43,128 nucleotides of DNA from Acidobacteriota bacterium (GCA_947470805.1 CANIVU010000076.1:1-43128), one strand, 5' to 3'; positions 17,959-26,324 are shown, counted from the stretch's first letter. Translations and numbers: made by a program. The notes: a model not told the origin generated them from the letters alone.

Positions 17959-19397
17959 TGAACCCTTTTGATGAATCCGTTCGGATGGAGACGCGCCGGC
18001 AACTGTTGCGGCGCGGTGCGCAGGGCATTGGGGGCGTAGCGCTGGCGTCATTGCTGGGGGGGGCGGAATCTCCTTCGACGGGGTTGCCGCATTTTGCGCC
18101 GAAAGCCAAGCGGGTGATTTGGCTGCACATGGTGGGCGCGCCGCCGCAGTTGGACCTGTTCGACTATAAGCCGAAGATGAAGGACTGGTTCGACAAGGAC
18201 CTGCCGGAATCGGTGCGGAACGGGCAGCGGCTGACGACGATGACGTCGGGGCAGACGCGGTTTCCGATTGCGCCGACGGTTTTCAAGTTTGCGCAGCACG
18301 GCCAGAGCGGGGCGTGGCTGAGCGAGCTATTGCCATATACGGCGAAGATGGTGGACGACATTTCGATCATCCGTACGATGCACACGGAGGCGATTAACCA
18401 CGAGCCGGCGATCACGTTCATTCAGACTGGATCGATGGTGCCGGGGAAGCCTTGCACGGGCGCGTGGATGGCGTATGGGTTGGGCAGCATGAATAAAGAC
18501 CTGCCGACATTCGTGGTGTTGAACGCGAATCATACGCATCCGAAGGCGAATGTGCAGGCGATTTCGGCGAAGCTGTGGTCGGCTGGGTTTCTGTCGGCGC
18601 AATATGCGGGCGTGTCGTTGCGATCGGGTGGCGACCCGGTGTTGTACATCAACAATCCGGACGGCGTGGACGGGAAGACGCGGCGGACGATGTTGGACGG
18701 GCTGGGAGAGTTGAACCAGATGACGTTCGACAAGCTGGGGGATGCCGAGACGCAGGCGCGGATTCAGCAGTATGAGATGGCGTTTCGGATGCAGTCGTCG
18801 GTGCCGGATCTGACGGATTTATCGAAGGAGCCGGAGAGTGTGTACGCGTTGTATGGGGAGGCGGCGCGGAAGCCGGGGACCTTCAGTTATAACGCGCTGA
18901 TGGCGAGGCGATTGGCCGAGCGGGGCGTGCGGTTCATACAGTTGTATATGCGTGGGTGGGACGTGCACAACGATCTGCCTGAGGTTTTGCCGAGCCAGTG
19001 CAAGGACGTCGATCAGGCGCTCTATGGATTGGTGCAGGACTTGAAGCAGCGCGGGATGTTGGACGAGACGGTGGTGATTTGGGGTGGGGAATTTGGGCGA
19101 ACGATCTACTCGCAAGGCAAATTGACGGCGACGAATTACGGGCGGGATCATCACCCGCGATGTTTTTCGCTGTGGGCGGCTGGCGGCGGATTCAAACCAG
19201 GGGTAGTATGGGGCGAGACGGACGATTTCTCCTATAACATCGTTCGCGATCCGGTACATGTGCGCGATTTCCAAGCGACGCTGCTGCACAATCTGGGAAT
19301 CGACCATAAGAGGTTTACGTACAAATACCAAGGTCTGGATCAGAAACTCACTGGAGTGGAAGAGGCCAAGGTGGTAAAGGGACTACAGAGGGGCTAA
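17955..19397 (+). CDS. DUF1501 secreted protein, second copy, Tat signal
   Basis: The start chosen is the ATG at 17955, which overlaps the PSD1 stop (ATGA); an in-frame ATG follows directly at 17958, and a more distal in-frame start at 17904 would overlap the upstream gene by 55 bases without benefit. The 480-residue product has the Tat-like leader METRRQLLRRG followed by a hydrophobic run. It has the DUF1501 blocks HFAPKAKRVIWLHMVG, DLFDYKP, WMAYGLGSMNKDLPTFVVL, LMARRLAERGVRFIQLYMRGWD and VVIWGGEFGRT with GRDHHPRCFSLW. It closes the five-gene unit. A short AGGG-AAAA-CCCT hairpin (19403-19414) follows the stop but has no T-run. Confidence 0.88.
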   Translation: MMNPFDESVRMETRRQLLRRGAQGIGGVALASLLGGAESPSTGLPHFAPKAKRVIWLHMVGAPPQLDLFDYKPKMKDWFDKDLPESVRNGQRLTTMTSGQTRFPIAPTVFKFAQHGQSGAWLSELLPYTAKMVDDISIIRTMHTEAINHEPAITFIQTGSMVPGKPCTGAWMAYGLGSMNKDLPTFVVLNANHTHPKANVQAISAKLWSAGFLSAQYAGVSLRSGGDPVLYINNPDGVDGKTRRTMLDGLGELNQMTFDKLGDAETQARIQQYEMAFRMQSSVPDLTDLSKEPESVYALYGEAARKPGTFSYNALMARRLAERGVRFIQLYMRGWDVHNDLPEVLPSQCKDVDQALYGLVQDLKQRGMLDETVVIWGGEFGRTIYSQGKLTATNYGRDHHPRCFSLWAAGGGFKPGVVWGETDDFSYNIVRDPVHVRDFQATLLHNLGIDHKRFTYKYQGLDQKLTGVEEAKVVKGLQRG

Positions 19398-19440
19398 ACA
19401 TTAGGGAAAACCCTCCTACATAAGCCACCTCCGTTTTGTG

Positions 19441-19469
19441 TATGATAGGCGCAGCGGAGATCCCTGTTT
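19441..19469 (+). promoter_or_regulatory. Candidate -10 element and ribosome binding site of the metallopeptidase gene
   Basis: TATGAT (19441-19446) matches the -10 consensus in five of six positions. A GGAG about nine bases before the GTG start at 19470 is a reasonable ribosome binding site. No clear -35 is seen. Confidence 0.4.
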
Positions 19470-20075
19470 GTGATTCGCCTAACCCTGTCCCTTATTTCAC
19501 TAGCCTTGTGTGCTACCTATGCCGCCCCTGTCGGAACCTCGCCGGAGGTTGCGGTTGTCTTGCAGGTCGACGAAACCTTTTCGCCGCAGGCCTGGCAGGC
19601 GATGGAAACGGAATCGAAACGTATCGCCAAGCAGGCGGGGATTCGTGTTCGATTTGTTGAACGGTCTCAGGCGGCAGCTGAGCAGTTCACCGATCTTGTC
19701 GTGTTTCGCATGAAGGGTAAATGCGAAATGGACACGACGCCGGCGCTGCTGGACGAGCGGGGTCCGTTTGCGTGGGCGTTTACCGCGGATGGCAATGTGC
19801 TGCCATTTGGGGAGGTGAAATGCGATCGAGTTCGGGAGTCGATTAAGACCGCAATCCACCCTTCAGACTACCGGAAGGCGGATGAATTATTCGGTCGCGC
19901 GCTGGGCCGTGTCGTAGCGCACGAACTGTATCATATGCTGGCAAACACCAAGAAACACGGCAAATCGGGTGTGGCGAAAGATGCGCTGAGCGCGCAGCAA
20001 CTGATCTCCGAAAAGCTGGATTTCAGCATGCATGAACGCGTGACGTTAGAAGGAAAGCGCGACTTCAGCCGTTAA
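19470..20075 (+). CDS. Secreted HExxH-type zinc metallopeptidase-like protein
   Basis: A GTG start preceded by GGAG gives a 201-residue protein with a signal peptide (about 1-18, LSLISLALCATYA). Its zinc motif HELYH (151-155) is followed by His163 in the Lys-Lys-His-Gly stretch as a possible further ligand. Cys85 and Cys118 could form a disulfide in the periplasm. The arrangement resembles a small family of predicted metallopeptidases seen in Acidobacteria (inference from motif and size). It stands alone between two transcription units; target proteins are unknown. Confidence 0.65.
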   Translation: MIRLTLSLISLALCATYAAPVGTSPEVAVVLQVDETFSPQAWQAMETESKRIAKQAGIRVRFVERSQAAAEQFTDLVVFRMKGKCEMDTTPALLDERGPFAWAFTADGNVLPFGEVKCDRVRESIKTAIHPSDYRKADELFGRALGRVVAHELYHMLANTKKHGKSGVAKDALSAQQLISEKLDFSMHERVTLEGKRDFSR

Positions 20076-20100
20076 ATCCCCTTTAGTTTTCCGCGTGCAG

Positions 20101-20129
20101 TTGACACCCGCGCAGAGTGTAGGTTACAT
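20101..20129 (+). promoter_or_regulatory. Near-consensus sigma-70 promoter
   Basis: A perfect TTGACA (20101-20106), a 17-base spacer and TTACAT (20124-20129) make this the best housekeeping-type promoter in the window. Transcription should begin near 20136, leaving a leader of about 200 bases before the TonB receptor gene. Confidence 0.7.
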
Positions 20130-20141
20130 TCCTAAGAACAA

Positions 20142-20177
20142 ACGCGGATTGTCTCGTCTAAACAGATCCGTGTTTTT
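20142..20177 (+). terminator. Terminator-like hairpin inside the leader (possible attenuator)
   Basis: ACGCGGAT (20142-20149) pairs over eight positions (one G-U) with ATCCGTGT (20166-20173), and a run of five T follows at 20173-20177. It starts only some six bases after the predicted transcription start, so it could stop transcription early unless prevented. The loop is 16 bases long, which weakens it. Confidence 0.4.
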
Positions 20178-20335
20178 CCCCGTCGACTGCGTGGCCTCAC
20201 GTCCGGCTCGCCCGCCTGGTCGCTTTTCTAACTCCCAGTTCTGAGTCCAACCGGCTCGTTGCAAGAGCCATAAAGCCATTTCCTTTTGGGGAAACCGGTA
20301 GCGTCATCGCATCCGGACATAAGGGGGGTTCTGGT
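20178..20335 (+). promoter_or_regulatory. Structured 5' leader of the TonB receptor operon, type unassigned
   Basis: After the attenuator-like hairpin, the leader holds a CGTG-GCCT-CACG hairpin (20189-20200). It also has a possible three-way fold: GGCTC (20253-20257) with GAGCC (20265-20269), TTTCC (20279-20283) with GGAAA (20290-20294), and ACC (20250-20252) with GGT (20297-20299). A strong Shine-Dalgarno, AAGGGGGG, ends about seven bases before the ATG at 20336. I could not match it to a known riboswitch. Confidence 0.4.
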
Positions 20336-23300
20336 ATGTACCGTTGGACACTCAGTTTTCTTCTCTTCGCCGCCTCGCTGTTCGCACAGTCGTTCCAGGG
20401 CGGTATTCGCGGATTGGTCACAGACGCGGGAGGCGGTGCCGTTGCTGGCGCCAAGGTCTCTCTCGTAGATGAAGGCACCAACTCAAGCCGCGCGACCTTA
20501 ACGAATGAATCTGGAGAGTGCGTATTTAACGGCCTGGTGCCGGCTACGTATTCCGTATCGGCCGAATCGCCGAGTTTCAAGAAGTTTGAGCGCAAAGGTG
20601 TTTCGCTTGGAACGCAGCAGTTCCTGACGATCGATATGAAGTTGGAAGTGGGACAGGTGACCGAGAGCGTGATGGTTACCGAAGAAGTGCCGGTCATCGA
20701 AACAGCCAACGCTTCGGCGGGCCAGTTGATTGATCGGCAGAAACTGATCGACCTGCCGAACCTGGGCCGGAATCCGTTCATGATGGCGAAGGTTGCCCAG
20801 AACGTAGTTGCGGTTGGCAATCCGCGGTTTAACCGCATGCAGGATCAGTCGGGTTCGTCGCAGATCTCGCTTGCCGGCGGCCCGGTGCGCGGCAACAACT
20901 ATTTGCTCGATGGCATTCCGATCACCGACTCGGTGAATCGCGCCGTGATCATCCCGACCTTGGAAGCGGTGCAGGAAGTGAAAGTGCAGGCCAATACCTA
21001 CGACGCCGAAATGGGGCGCACCGGTGGCGGCATGTTCAATACCTTCTTGAAGAGCGGCACGAACAGCCTGCACGGCTCTGGCTTTGGCTACATGCGCCAG
21101 ACTGAATGGCTGGCGAATAACTTCTTCAACAATCGCGCCGGACGCGGCGTTCCGAACCAGCCGTTCAAGAACTACGGCGCCTCGATCGGCGGGCCGATCT
21201 GGATTCCGAAAGTCTACAACGGCAAGGACAAGACGTTCTTCTGGCTTGCTGGCGAAGCCTACCGGCAGATCTCTTCCACCTCGACGGAACTCTCCGTGCC
21301 GACGGCGCTCGAAACGCGCGGCGACTTCTCCCGAAGCTTCGTGAATGGCGCCTCCGGCCCGTTGCAGCTGATCTATGATCCGTTGACGACGACGACGGCT
21401 GGCGCGCGTACGCCGTTTGCAGGCAACGTGATTCCTGGTGCACGGCTGAACAATATCGGCGCCAAAATCGCCAGCAACTATCCGGCTCCCACGCGGGACC
21501 GCACCGGATACGGCACGAACAACTACTCGGCGGCCTCCAGTCAATACGACCGCGCCGATCAGTTCTCGGCGAAGGTGGATCATCAGATCGCCAGCTGGTG
21601 GCGCGCTTCGGCGAGCTATCTGCACTATGGTTCGCGTGAACCAGGTGAATGGTGGATGAACACGATCGCCAGCCCGGCGCAGTGGCTGCTGAACCGTAAG
21701 GTGGACGCCACGGCCGTTTCCAGCATTCTCACTCCGAATGCGACGACGGTTGTCACGCTCCGCTACGGTTTCAATCGATTCCCGAATTTGAATACGACGC
21801 GCTCGGCTGGTTTCGACGTGACGACGTTGGGCTTCTCTCCGGCCTACGCTTCGAAGATTCAGGCGACGACTTTCCCCCTTATCGGCATGCAGAACTTCTC
21901 CGGTTTGGGCGTGACCAACAATAACGATCAGGTCTTCCACTCGAAGAACCTGATGGGATCGGTCGCCAAGTTCATGGGCCGGCATAGCTTCAAGGGCGGC
22001 GTCGACTATCGCCGTCTGCACATTGACGGCATCGAGTTCGGCGATCCGGCCGGCAACTTCGGATTCTCGGATGGCTTCACGCGCGAAACTCCGCTGCGTG
22101 CAACCGCCGGCTCCGGCAGCGATCTGGCCAGCCTCCTTCTGGGCTACCCGAACTCTGGAACGTTCCTGCAGGCGACGAAGATGTATCAGTACGTCGACTA
22201 CATGGGCTTCTACTTCCACGACGATTTCCGTGTTAGCTCGAAACTCACCATCAACTTCGGCGTTCGCTATGAGTACGAAACCGGCTTGAAGGCGACGAAC
22301 AACACGCTGATCACGGGCTTCGATACGACGGTCAAGAGCCCGATCACTGTGACCACCCCCGTCTCCGGCTTCACCCCCGTTGGCGGTTTGCTGTACGCGG
22401 GCAAAGACGGTGGCCGCACGCAGACCGGCAACCTGAACAAGAACAAGTTCGCTCCTCGCATGGGGTTTGCCTATCAGCTGAATGGGAAGACGACGATCCG
22501 CGGCGGCTACGGCATGTTCTGGGCGCCGATTCCTTACGGGTTCCAGAATACGCTTGGCTACTCGCAGACCACTACCTTCCTCTCGTCGGTGGACGGCGGC
22601 TTCACGCCTGCCGGTTCGCTGTCGAACCCCTTCCCGACGGTGGGCACGCCGATCGGCAACTCTGCCGGTCTGCTCTCCGGTATCGGTCAGTCGGTGGGCT
22701 TCATCTCCCAGAACCACCGCGCTCCGAACATTCACCAGTTCAGCTTTGACGTGCAGCGGCAGTTGCCGTGGGGCTTGGCCCTGGCGGCGGGCTACGTCGG
22801 CAGCCGTTCCTATGATCTGGTGCTGGGCGCCGGTGGCCTGAACATCAACCAGTTGGATCCGAAGAACTTCGCGGAAGGATCGGCCGCCCTGAACGCCAGC
22901 GTGCCGAATCCCTACTACGTCGCCGGTGGCCCTGGGCTGATCGGCGGCCGCACGGTAACCCGGGAACAGTTCCTGCGCCCATTCAACCAGTTCAGCAACG
23001 TGACGTTGAGCAACAGCGACTACAACCGGGCCACCTACGACTCGTTCGTGAGCAAGGTGCAGAAGCGGATGTCGAGCGGCCTGAGTTTGCTCGCCAGCTG
23101 GACGTGGTCCCGCAACATGGACGCGACGATCGGTGGCCCGGGCTCGTTCTTCAACGGCCTTGGGGCGGTGCAGAACGTCTATAACCTCGACTCCGAATAC
23201 GCGCTCTCCAGCGTGCATTCCCCGCACCGCTTCTCCAGTGCCTTTACGTACGAAATGCCGTTCGGCAAGGGCAAGAAGTGGGTTGGGAACAACATGGTGG

Positions 23301-23776
23301 CCGATCTCCTGGTGGGCGGTTGGTCCGTCAACGGTGTCGTGACCTACCAGACTGGCTATCCGCTGGCCATCACCCAGGCCTCGAACAACAACGGCGCCTT
23401 CGGTGGCGGCGGGCAGCGCCCGAATGCTACCGGCGTCTCTCCGGTTACCCCGGGCGGCCTGATGGACCGCATCGATGGCTATCTCAATCGCGCCGCGTTC
23501 ACCGAAGTGCCGAAGTACCAGTTCGGCAACGTGTCGCGCACGATCGGGCTTCGCGGACCGGGCATCTCCGAATGGAACATGAGCCTCTTCAAGACCTTCT
23601 CCGTCACCGAGAAGCTGAAGGCCCAGTTCCGTGCCGAGGCGCTCAATGCCTTCAATACACCTCAATTCCGGTCGCCCAACCTGGCGTTCGGCGTCAGCAA
23701 CTCCAACTTCGGCCGCATTACCGAACAGGCCAATTTCTCTCGCATGATTCAGCTTGGCGTCCGGTTCTTCTTCTAG
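20336..23776 (+). CDS. Oar-like TonB-dependent receptor, second copy
   Basis: The 1146-residue outer membrane receptor has a signal peptide (about 1-18, ending LFAQ) and a carboxypeptidase-regulatory fold (about 22-110: GGIRGLVTDAGGGAVAGAKV ... LVPATYSVSAESPSF). A plug follows (about 115-235) with GGPVRGNNYLLDGIPI and VKVQANTYDAEMGRTGG, and a barrel ends in GVRFFF. It is the first gene of an operon with an exported aminotransferase and a permease, so its substrate may be an amino compound (inference). Base composition is more balanced than in the G-rich genes to the left. Translation is helped by a strong AAGGGGGG upstream. Confidence 0.9.
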   Translation: MYRWTLSFLLFAASLFAQSFQGGIRGLVTDAGGGAVAGAKVSLVDEGTNSSRATLTNESGECVFNGLVPATYSVSAESPSFKKFERKGVSLGTQQFLTIDMKLEVGQVTESVMVTEEVPVIETANASAGQLIDRQKLIDLPNLGRNPFMMAKVAQNVVAVGNPRFNRMQDQSGSSQISLAGGPVRGNNYLLDGIPITDSVNRAVIIPTLEAVQEVKVQANTYDAEMGRTGGGMFNTFLKSGTNSLHGSGFGYMRQTEWLANNFFNNRAGRGVPNQPFKNYGASIGGPIWIPKVYNGKDKTFFWLAGEAYRQISSTSTELSVPTALETRGDFSRSFVNGASGPLQLIYDPLTTTTAGARTPFAGNVIPGARLNNIGAKIASNYPAPTRDRTGYGTNNYSAASSQYDRADQFSAKVDHQIASWWRASASYLHYGSREPGEWWMNTIASPAQWLLNRKVDATAVSSILTPNATTVVTLRYGFNRFPNLNTTRSAGFDVTTLGFSPAYASKIQATTFPLIGMQNFSGLGVTNNNDQVFHSKNLMGSVAKFMGRHSFKGGVDYRRLHIDGIEFGDPAGNFGFSDGFTRETPLRATAGSGSDLASLLLGYPNSGTFLQATKMYQYVDYMGFYFHDDFRVSSKLTINFGVRYEYETGLKATNNTLITGFDTTVKSPITVTTPVSGFTPVGGLLYAGKDGGRTQTGNLNKNKFAPRMGFAYQLNGKTTIRGGYGMFWAPIPYGFQNTLGYSQTTTFLSSVDGGFTPAGSLSNPFPTVGTPIGNSAGLLSGIGQSVGFISQNHRAPNIHQFSFDVQRQLPWGLALAAGYVGSRSYDLVLGAGGLNINQLDPKNFAEGSAALNASVPNPYYVAGGPGLIGGRTVTREQFLRPFNQFSNVTLSNSDYNRATYDSFVSKVQKRMSSGLSLLASWTWSRNMDATIGGPGSFFNGLGAVQNVYNLDSEYALSSVHSPHRFSSAFTYEMPFGKGKKWVGNNMVADLLVGGWSVNGVVTYQTGYPLAITQASNNNGAFGGGGQRPNATGVSPVTPGGLMDRIDGYLNRAAFTEVPKYQFGNVSRTIGLRGPGISEWNMSLFKTFSVTEKLKAQFRAEALNAFNTPQFRSPNLAFGVSNSNFGRITEQANFSRMIQLGVRFFF

Positions 23777-23825
23777 ACCAGGCTCGGCTTTCAACCTCCC
23801 TTATCGCATCTCTGAAAGGATGACT

Positions 23826-24953
23826 ATGTCTTCTGCTGGATTGCAGTCTGACTTCTCGCGGCGCTCCCTGGGGCGCCACGCCCTGACCCTCATCGGCGCC
23901 GGGGCTTCGCTCCCCTTCTTCAATGAGCCGGCCTTGGCCCAGTTGTCAATGATCGGCCCGTTGCCGGCCGATGCCGTAAAAATCAACGCGAATGAGAACC
24001 CGCTGGGCCCCAGCGCCGAAGCCGCGGAAGCGATCTACGGCGTCGTCAAAAAGGGCGGCCGGTACATGTATGAGGAGACCTTCTCCTTCGCCAAGACGTT
24101 GGCCGAACAGGAAGGGTTGAAACCCAACTATGTGATGCCTTTCCCGGGCTCCAGCGATCCGCTCCACCGGGCGGTGCTTGCCTACACTTCGCCTGACAAG
24201 CCGTTCGTCATGGGCGATCCCGGTTATGAAGCCGGCCAGCGCGCGGCCCAGTTCATCGGCTCGAAAGTGATTCGTGTTCCTCTCACGAAGAACCACGAAC
24301 ACGACGTGAAAGCGATGGCGGCGGCGTCTCCGAACGCCGGCGTCATCTACATTTGCAACCCCAACAATCCCACCGGGACTGTCACCAAGAAGGCTGATAT
24401 TCAGTGGCTGCTGGCGAACAAGCCGAAGGGTTCGCTCCTACTGCTTGATGAAGCTTACATCCACCTGAGCGAGGAAGCCTTTGGTACCGATATGGTGGCC
24501 AAGGACGGGGAACTGATTGTTCTCCGCACGTTCTCCAAGCTCTACGGCATGGCCGGCCTGCGCGCCGGCGCGGCGATTGGCCGTCCGGACCTGCTGGCGA
24601 AATTGTCCAGCTACGGCGCCGGAGCGCTGCCACTGACCGGAATGGTTGGTGCCCATGCCAGCCTCAAGTCGCCCACGTTGGTTCCGGAGCGCCGCAAGCT
24701 CATCGCCAACACCCGCAACGACGTGTTTGAGTTCCTCCATAAACACAACGCCAAGTTCGTGCCCTCCGTCTCCAATAAGTTCATGGTGGAGTGGGATAAG
24801 CCGGGCGGGGAACTGGTGAAGGCGTTTGCCGCGGAGAAGATTTTCATCGGGCGCGTGTGGCCGGCCTGGCCGAAACATGCCCGTGTGTCGATCGGTACTC
24901 CGGAGGAGATGGCCAAGTTCAAGACGGCGTACAAGAAGATCTTCGGAGTCTAA
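23826..24953 (+). CDS. Tat-exported class I/II PLP aminotransferase (HisC-like)
   Basis: I chose the ATG at 23826 because AAAGGA lies five bases upstream; in-frame starts at 23820 and 23754 exist, the latter overlapping the receptor gene. The 375-residue product begins with a twin-arginine signal (FSRRSLGRHALTLIGAGASL, residues 10-29; cleavage near PALAQ). The fold type I aminotransferase follows, with NENPLGPS (56-63), CNPNNPTG (177-184), Asp208 in LLLLDEAY, and PLP lysine Lys238 in TFSKLYGMAGLR. The sequence resembles histidinol-phosphate aminotransferases, but export makes a role in histidine synthesis unlikely. Position between a TonB receptor and a permease suggests it acts in the periplasm on an imported amino compound (inference). 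Confidence 0.85.
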   Translation: MSSAGLQSDFSRRSLGRHALTLIGAGASLPFFNEPALAQLSMIGPLPADAVKINANENPLGPSAEAAEAIYGVVKKGGRYMYEETFSFAKTLAEQEGLKPNYVMPFPGSSDPLHRAVLAYTSPDKPFVMGDPGYEAGQRAAQFIGSKVIRVPLTKNHEHDVKAMAAASPNAGVIYICNPNNPTGTVTKKADIQWLLANKPKGSLLLLDEAYIHLSEEAFGTDMVAKDGELIVLRTFSKLYGMAGLRAGAAIGRPDLLAKLSSYGAGALPLTGMVGAHASLKSPTLVPERRKLIANTRNDVFEFLHKHNAKFVPSVSNKFMVEWDKPGGELVKAFAAEKIFIGRVWPAWPKHARVSIGTPEEMAKFKTAYKKIFGV

Positions 24954-24958
24954 CCAGG

Positions 24959-26281
24959 GTGCAGACGACGGATACAAAATCGATTGCCAAGGCGCCAGTG
25001 GTGCCGGCGCCCTGGCAGGATTGGCGTCCGCCGCAGTATTCTTGGGCCGCATTGCAGGGCGATCTCATGGGCGGTTTAGTAGCCGCCCTGATCGCCCTGC
25101 CGTATGGCCTTGCGATGGCTACATTAATGGGCATTCCGCCCATGATGGGGCTGATGACATCCATTCTCACGGCGCCGATTACAGCGTTGTTGGGCCGTAA
25201 TCCCGTACTGATTGGCGGGACTTCGACGGTGACCGTGCCGTTCGTCGCCGCCGCGGTCGCTTCTTATGGTTTAGGCGGCGCCGCGAAAATAACAATTGTT
25301 GCCGCGATTTTCCTGATGGGATTCTGTGTGCTTCGACTGGGCGGGATTCTGGCGTCGGTTCCGCGCCCCGTTGTTTCCGGCTTCTCTTGTGGCATCGGCA
25401 CGATGATGATCATTTCGCAATTGAAGTCGCTGTTTGGGTTGAAGATTGCCATCGGCGGAACGATGCTCGATCAGTTGCTGCGAGCGGTCGGGGCGCTGCC
25501 GGGTTTGAACTGGCAGGTGACAGCAATCGGCGCGGCGACGATTGCCGGGGCGGCGTGGTCTTCCCGGCGATGGCCATCGGCGCCGTCTCCGATGATTGGA
25601 ATTTTGGCTGCAACCGCAGCTGGTAGTTTTTTTGGATGGCATGATAAGGAAGTCGGCGCGCTGACCTTGGCACTGCCTCCCTTGGCTGGGTTCGTCTGGT
25701 CACCCGCGGATGCGCTGATGGTATTGCCAAATGCGATGGGTCTGGCGATTGTCTCGTCGGTGAACCTGCTTATCACTTCGCGCGTTGTGGAGCACTTCCG
25801 GGGACGGAGGGCGGATCTGAAGCGGTCCGACGCGGATCGCGAACTGGGTGCTTATGGGATCGCGAATCTTTTCGGGGGGCTCTTCGGCGCGCCGTTCAGT
25901 GTCGGAATTCCGGCTCGCAGTTTGGCGAATGTCCGGTGTGGTGGTACGACGCGGATGTCGAATCTTTTTCACGCCGTGTTCGTGCTTGCCTTCATGACGG
26001 CTTTGGCAGGTTTTGTGGCGCATGTGCCGATTTCCGCTTTGGCGGGTGTCACGGCTTGGATGGGCTTCTGCCTCTTGGAGTGGAGTACCTGGAGCCGCTT
26101 GAACAAGATGCGCAGAACGGACGCGGCTGCATTTCTCCTAACAGCTTCCAGTGTCCTGGTGGTGAATGCCGCGGTGGCCGTTGCGGTTGGTTGGAGCGCC
26201 TACGCGGTGCATTGGGCGTTTGAGCGCGTGATGCAAGCCAGGCTTCCCCTAAACACGGAACCGGTCGAGCAGCGCCGTTAG
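24959..26281 (+). CDS. SulP-family permease lacking the STAS domain
   Basis: The start is the GTG at 24959, preceded by CCAGG and five bases after the aminotransferase stop; an in-frame ATG at 24857 would overlap that gene by about 100 bases. The 440-residue protein has 10-12 hydrophobic segments from about residue 35. An early signature, LIALPYGLAMATLMGIPPM (about 42-60) followed by GLMTSILTAPITALLG, is typical of SulP anion transporters and their bicarbonate/dicarboxylate relatives. Most SulP proteins end in a cytoplasmic STAS domain; this one stops about 20 residues after the last membrane helix. Substrate is open: sulfate, or in this operon a keto or carboxylic acid made by the aminotransferase (inference). 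Confidence 0.75.
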   Translation: MQTTDTKSIAKAPVVPAPWQDWRPPQYSWAALQGDLMGGLVAALIALPYGLAMATLMGIPPMMGLMTSILTAPITALLGRNPVLIGGTSTVTVPFVAAAVASYGLGGAAKITIVAAIFLMGFCVLRLGGILASVPRPVVSGFSCGIGTMMIISQLKSLFGLKIAIGGTMLDQLLRAVGALPGLNWQVTAIGAATIAGAAWSSRRWPSAPSPMIGILAATAAGSFFGWHDKEVGALTLALPPLAGFVWSPADALMVLPNAMGLAIVSSVNLLITSRVVEHFRGRRADLKRSDADRELGAYGIANLFGGLFGAPFSVGIPARSLANVRCGGTTRMSNLFHAVFVLAFMTALAGFVAHVPISALAGVTAWMGFCLLEWSTWSRLNKMRRTDAAAFLLTASSVLVVNAAVAVAVGWSAYAVHWAFERVMQARLPLNTEPVEQRR

Positions 26282-26301
26282 CGGGCGCGCTCAACCGGTT
26301 C
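26258..26301. terminator. Long hairpin between convergent genes, likely bidirectional terminator
   Basis: GAACCGGT-C-GAGC-A-GCGCC (26258-26276) pairs with GGCGC-GCTC-A-ACCGGTTC (26284-26301), giving 17 base pairs with one mismatch and one bulge around GTTAGCG. The loop contains the permease stop codon. It ends 23 bases before the stop of the oppositely oriented receptor gene and probably serves both transcripts. The T-run on the plus side is weak (GATTTACTTTG). Confidence 0.7.
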
Positions 26302-26324
26302 GATTTACTTTGTCGTGCCGTTCG

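Noticed and set aside
16486-18051. 521-codon Arg/His/Leu-rich frame on the minus strand
   Set aside because: Antisense to the second PSD1 gene and without signal, domain or ribosome binding site.
20250-20335. c-di-GMP-I (GEMM) riboswitch
   Set aside because: AAAGCC and GGTAGC around a hairpin look suggestive, but the required 5' half and GNRA-capped stem are not convincing. Kept only as an unassigned leader.
20498-23794. 1098-codon open frame on the minus strand
   Set aside because: Antisense to the second TonB receptor; Arg/Val/Gly-rich with no recognisable domain.
23754-23825. Earlier start for the aminotransferase
   Set aside because: It would overlap the receptor gene and hide the twin-arginine signal behind 24 residues, while the ATG at 23826 has AAAGGA at ideal spacing.
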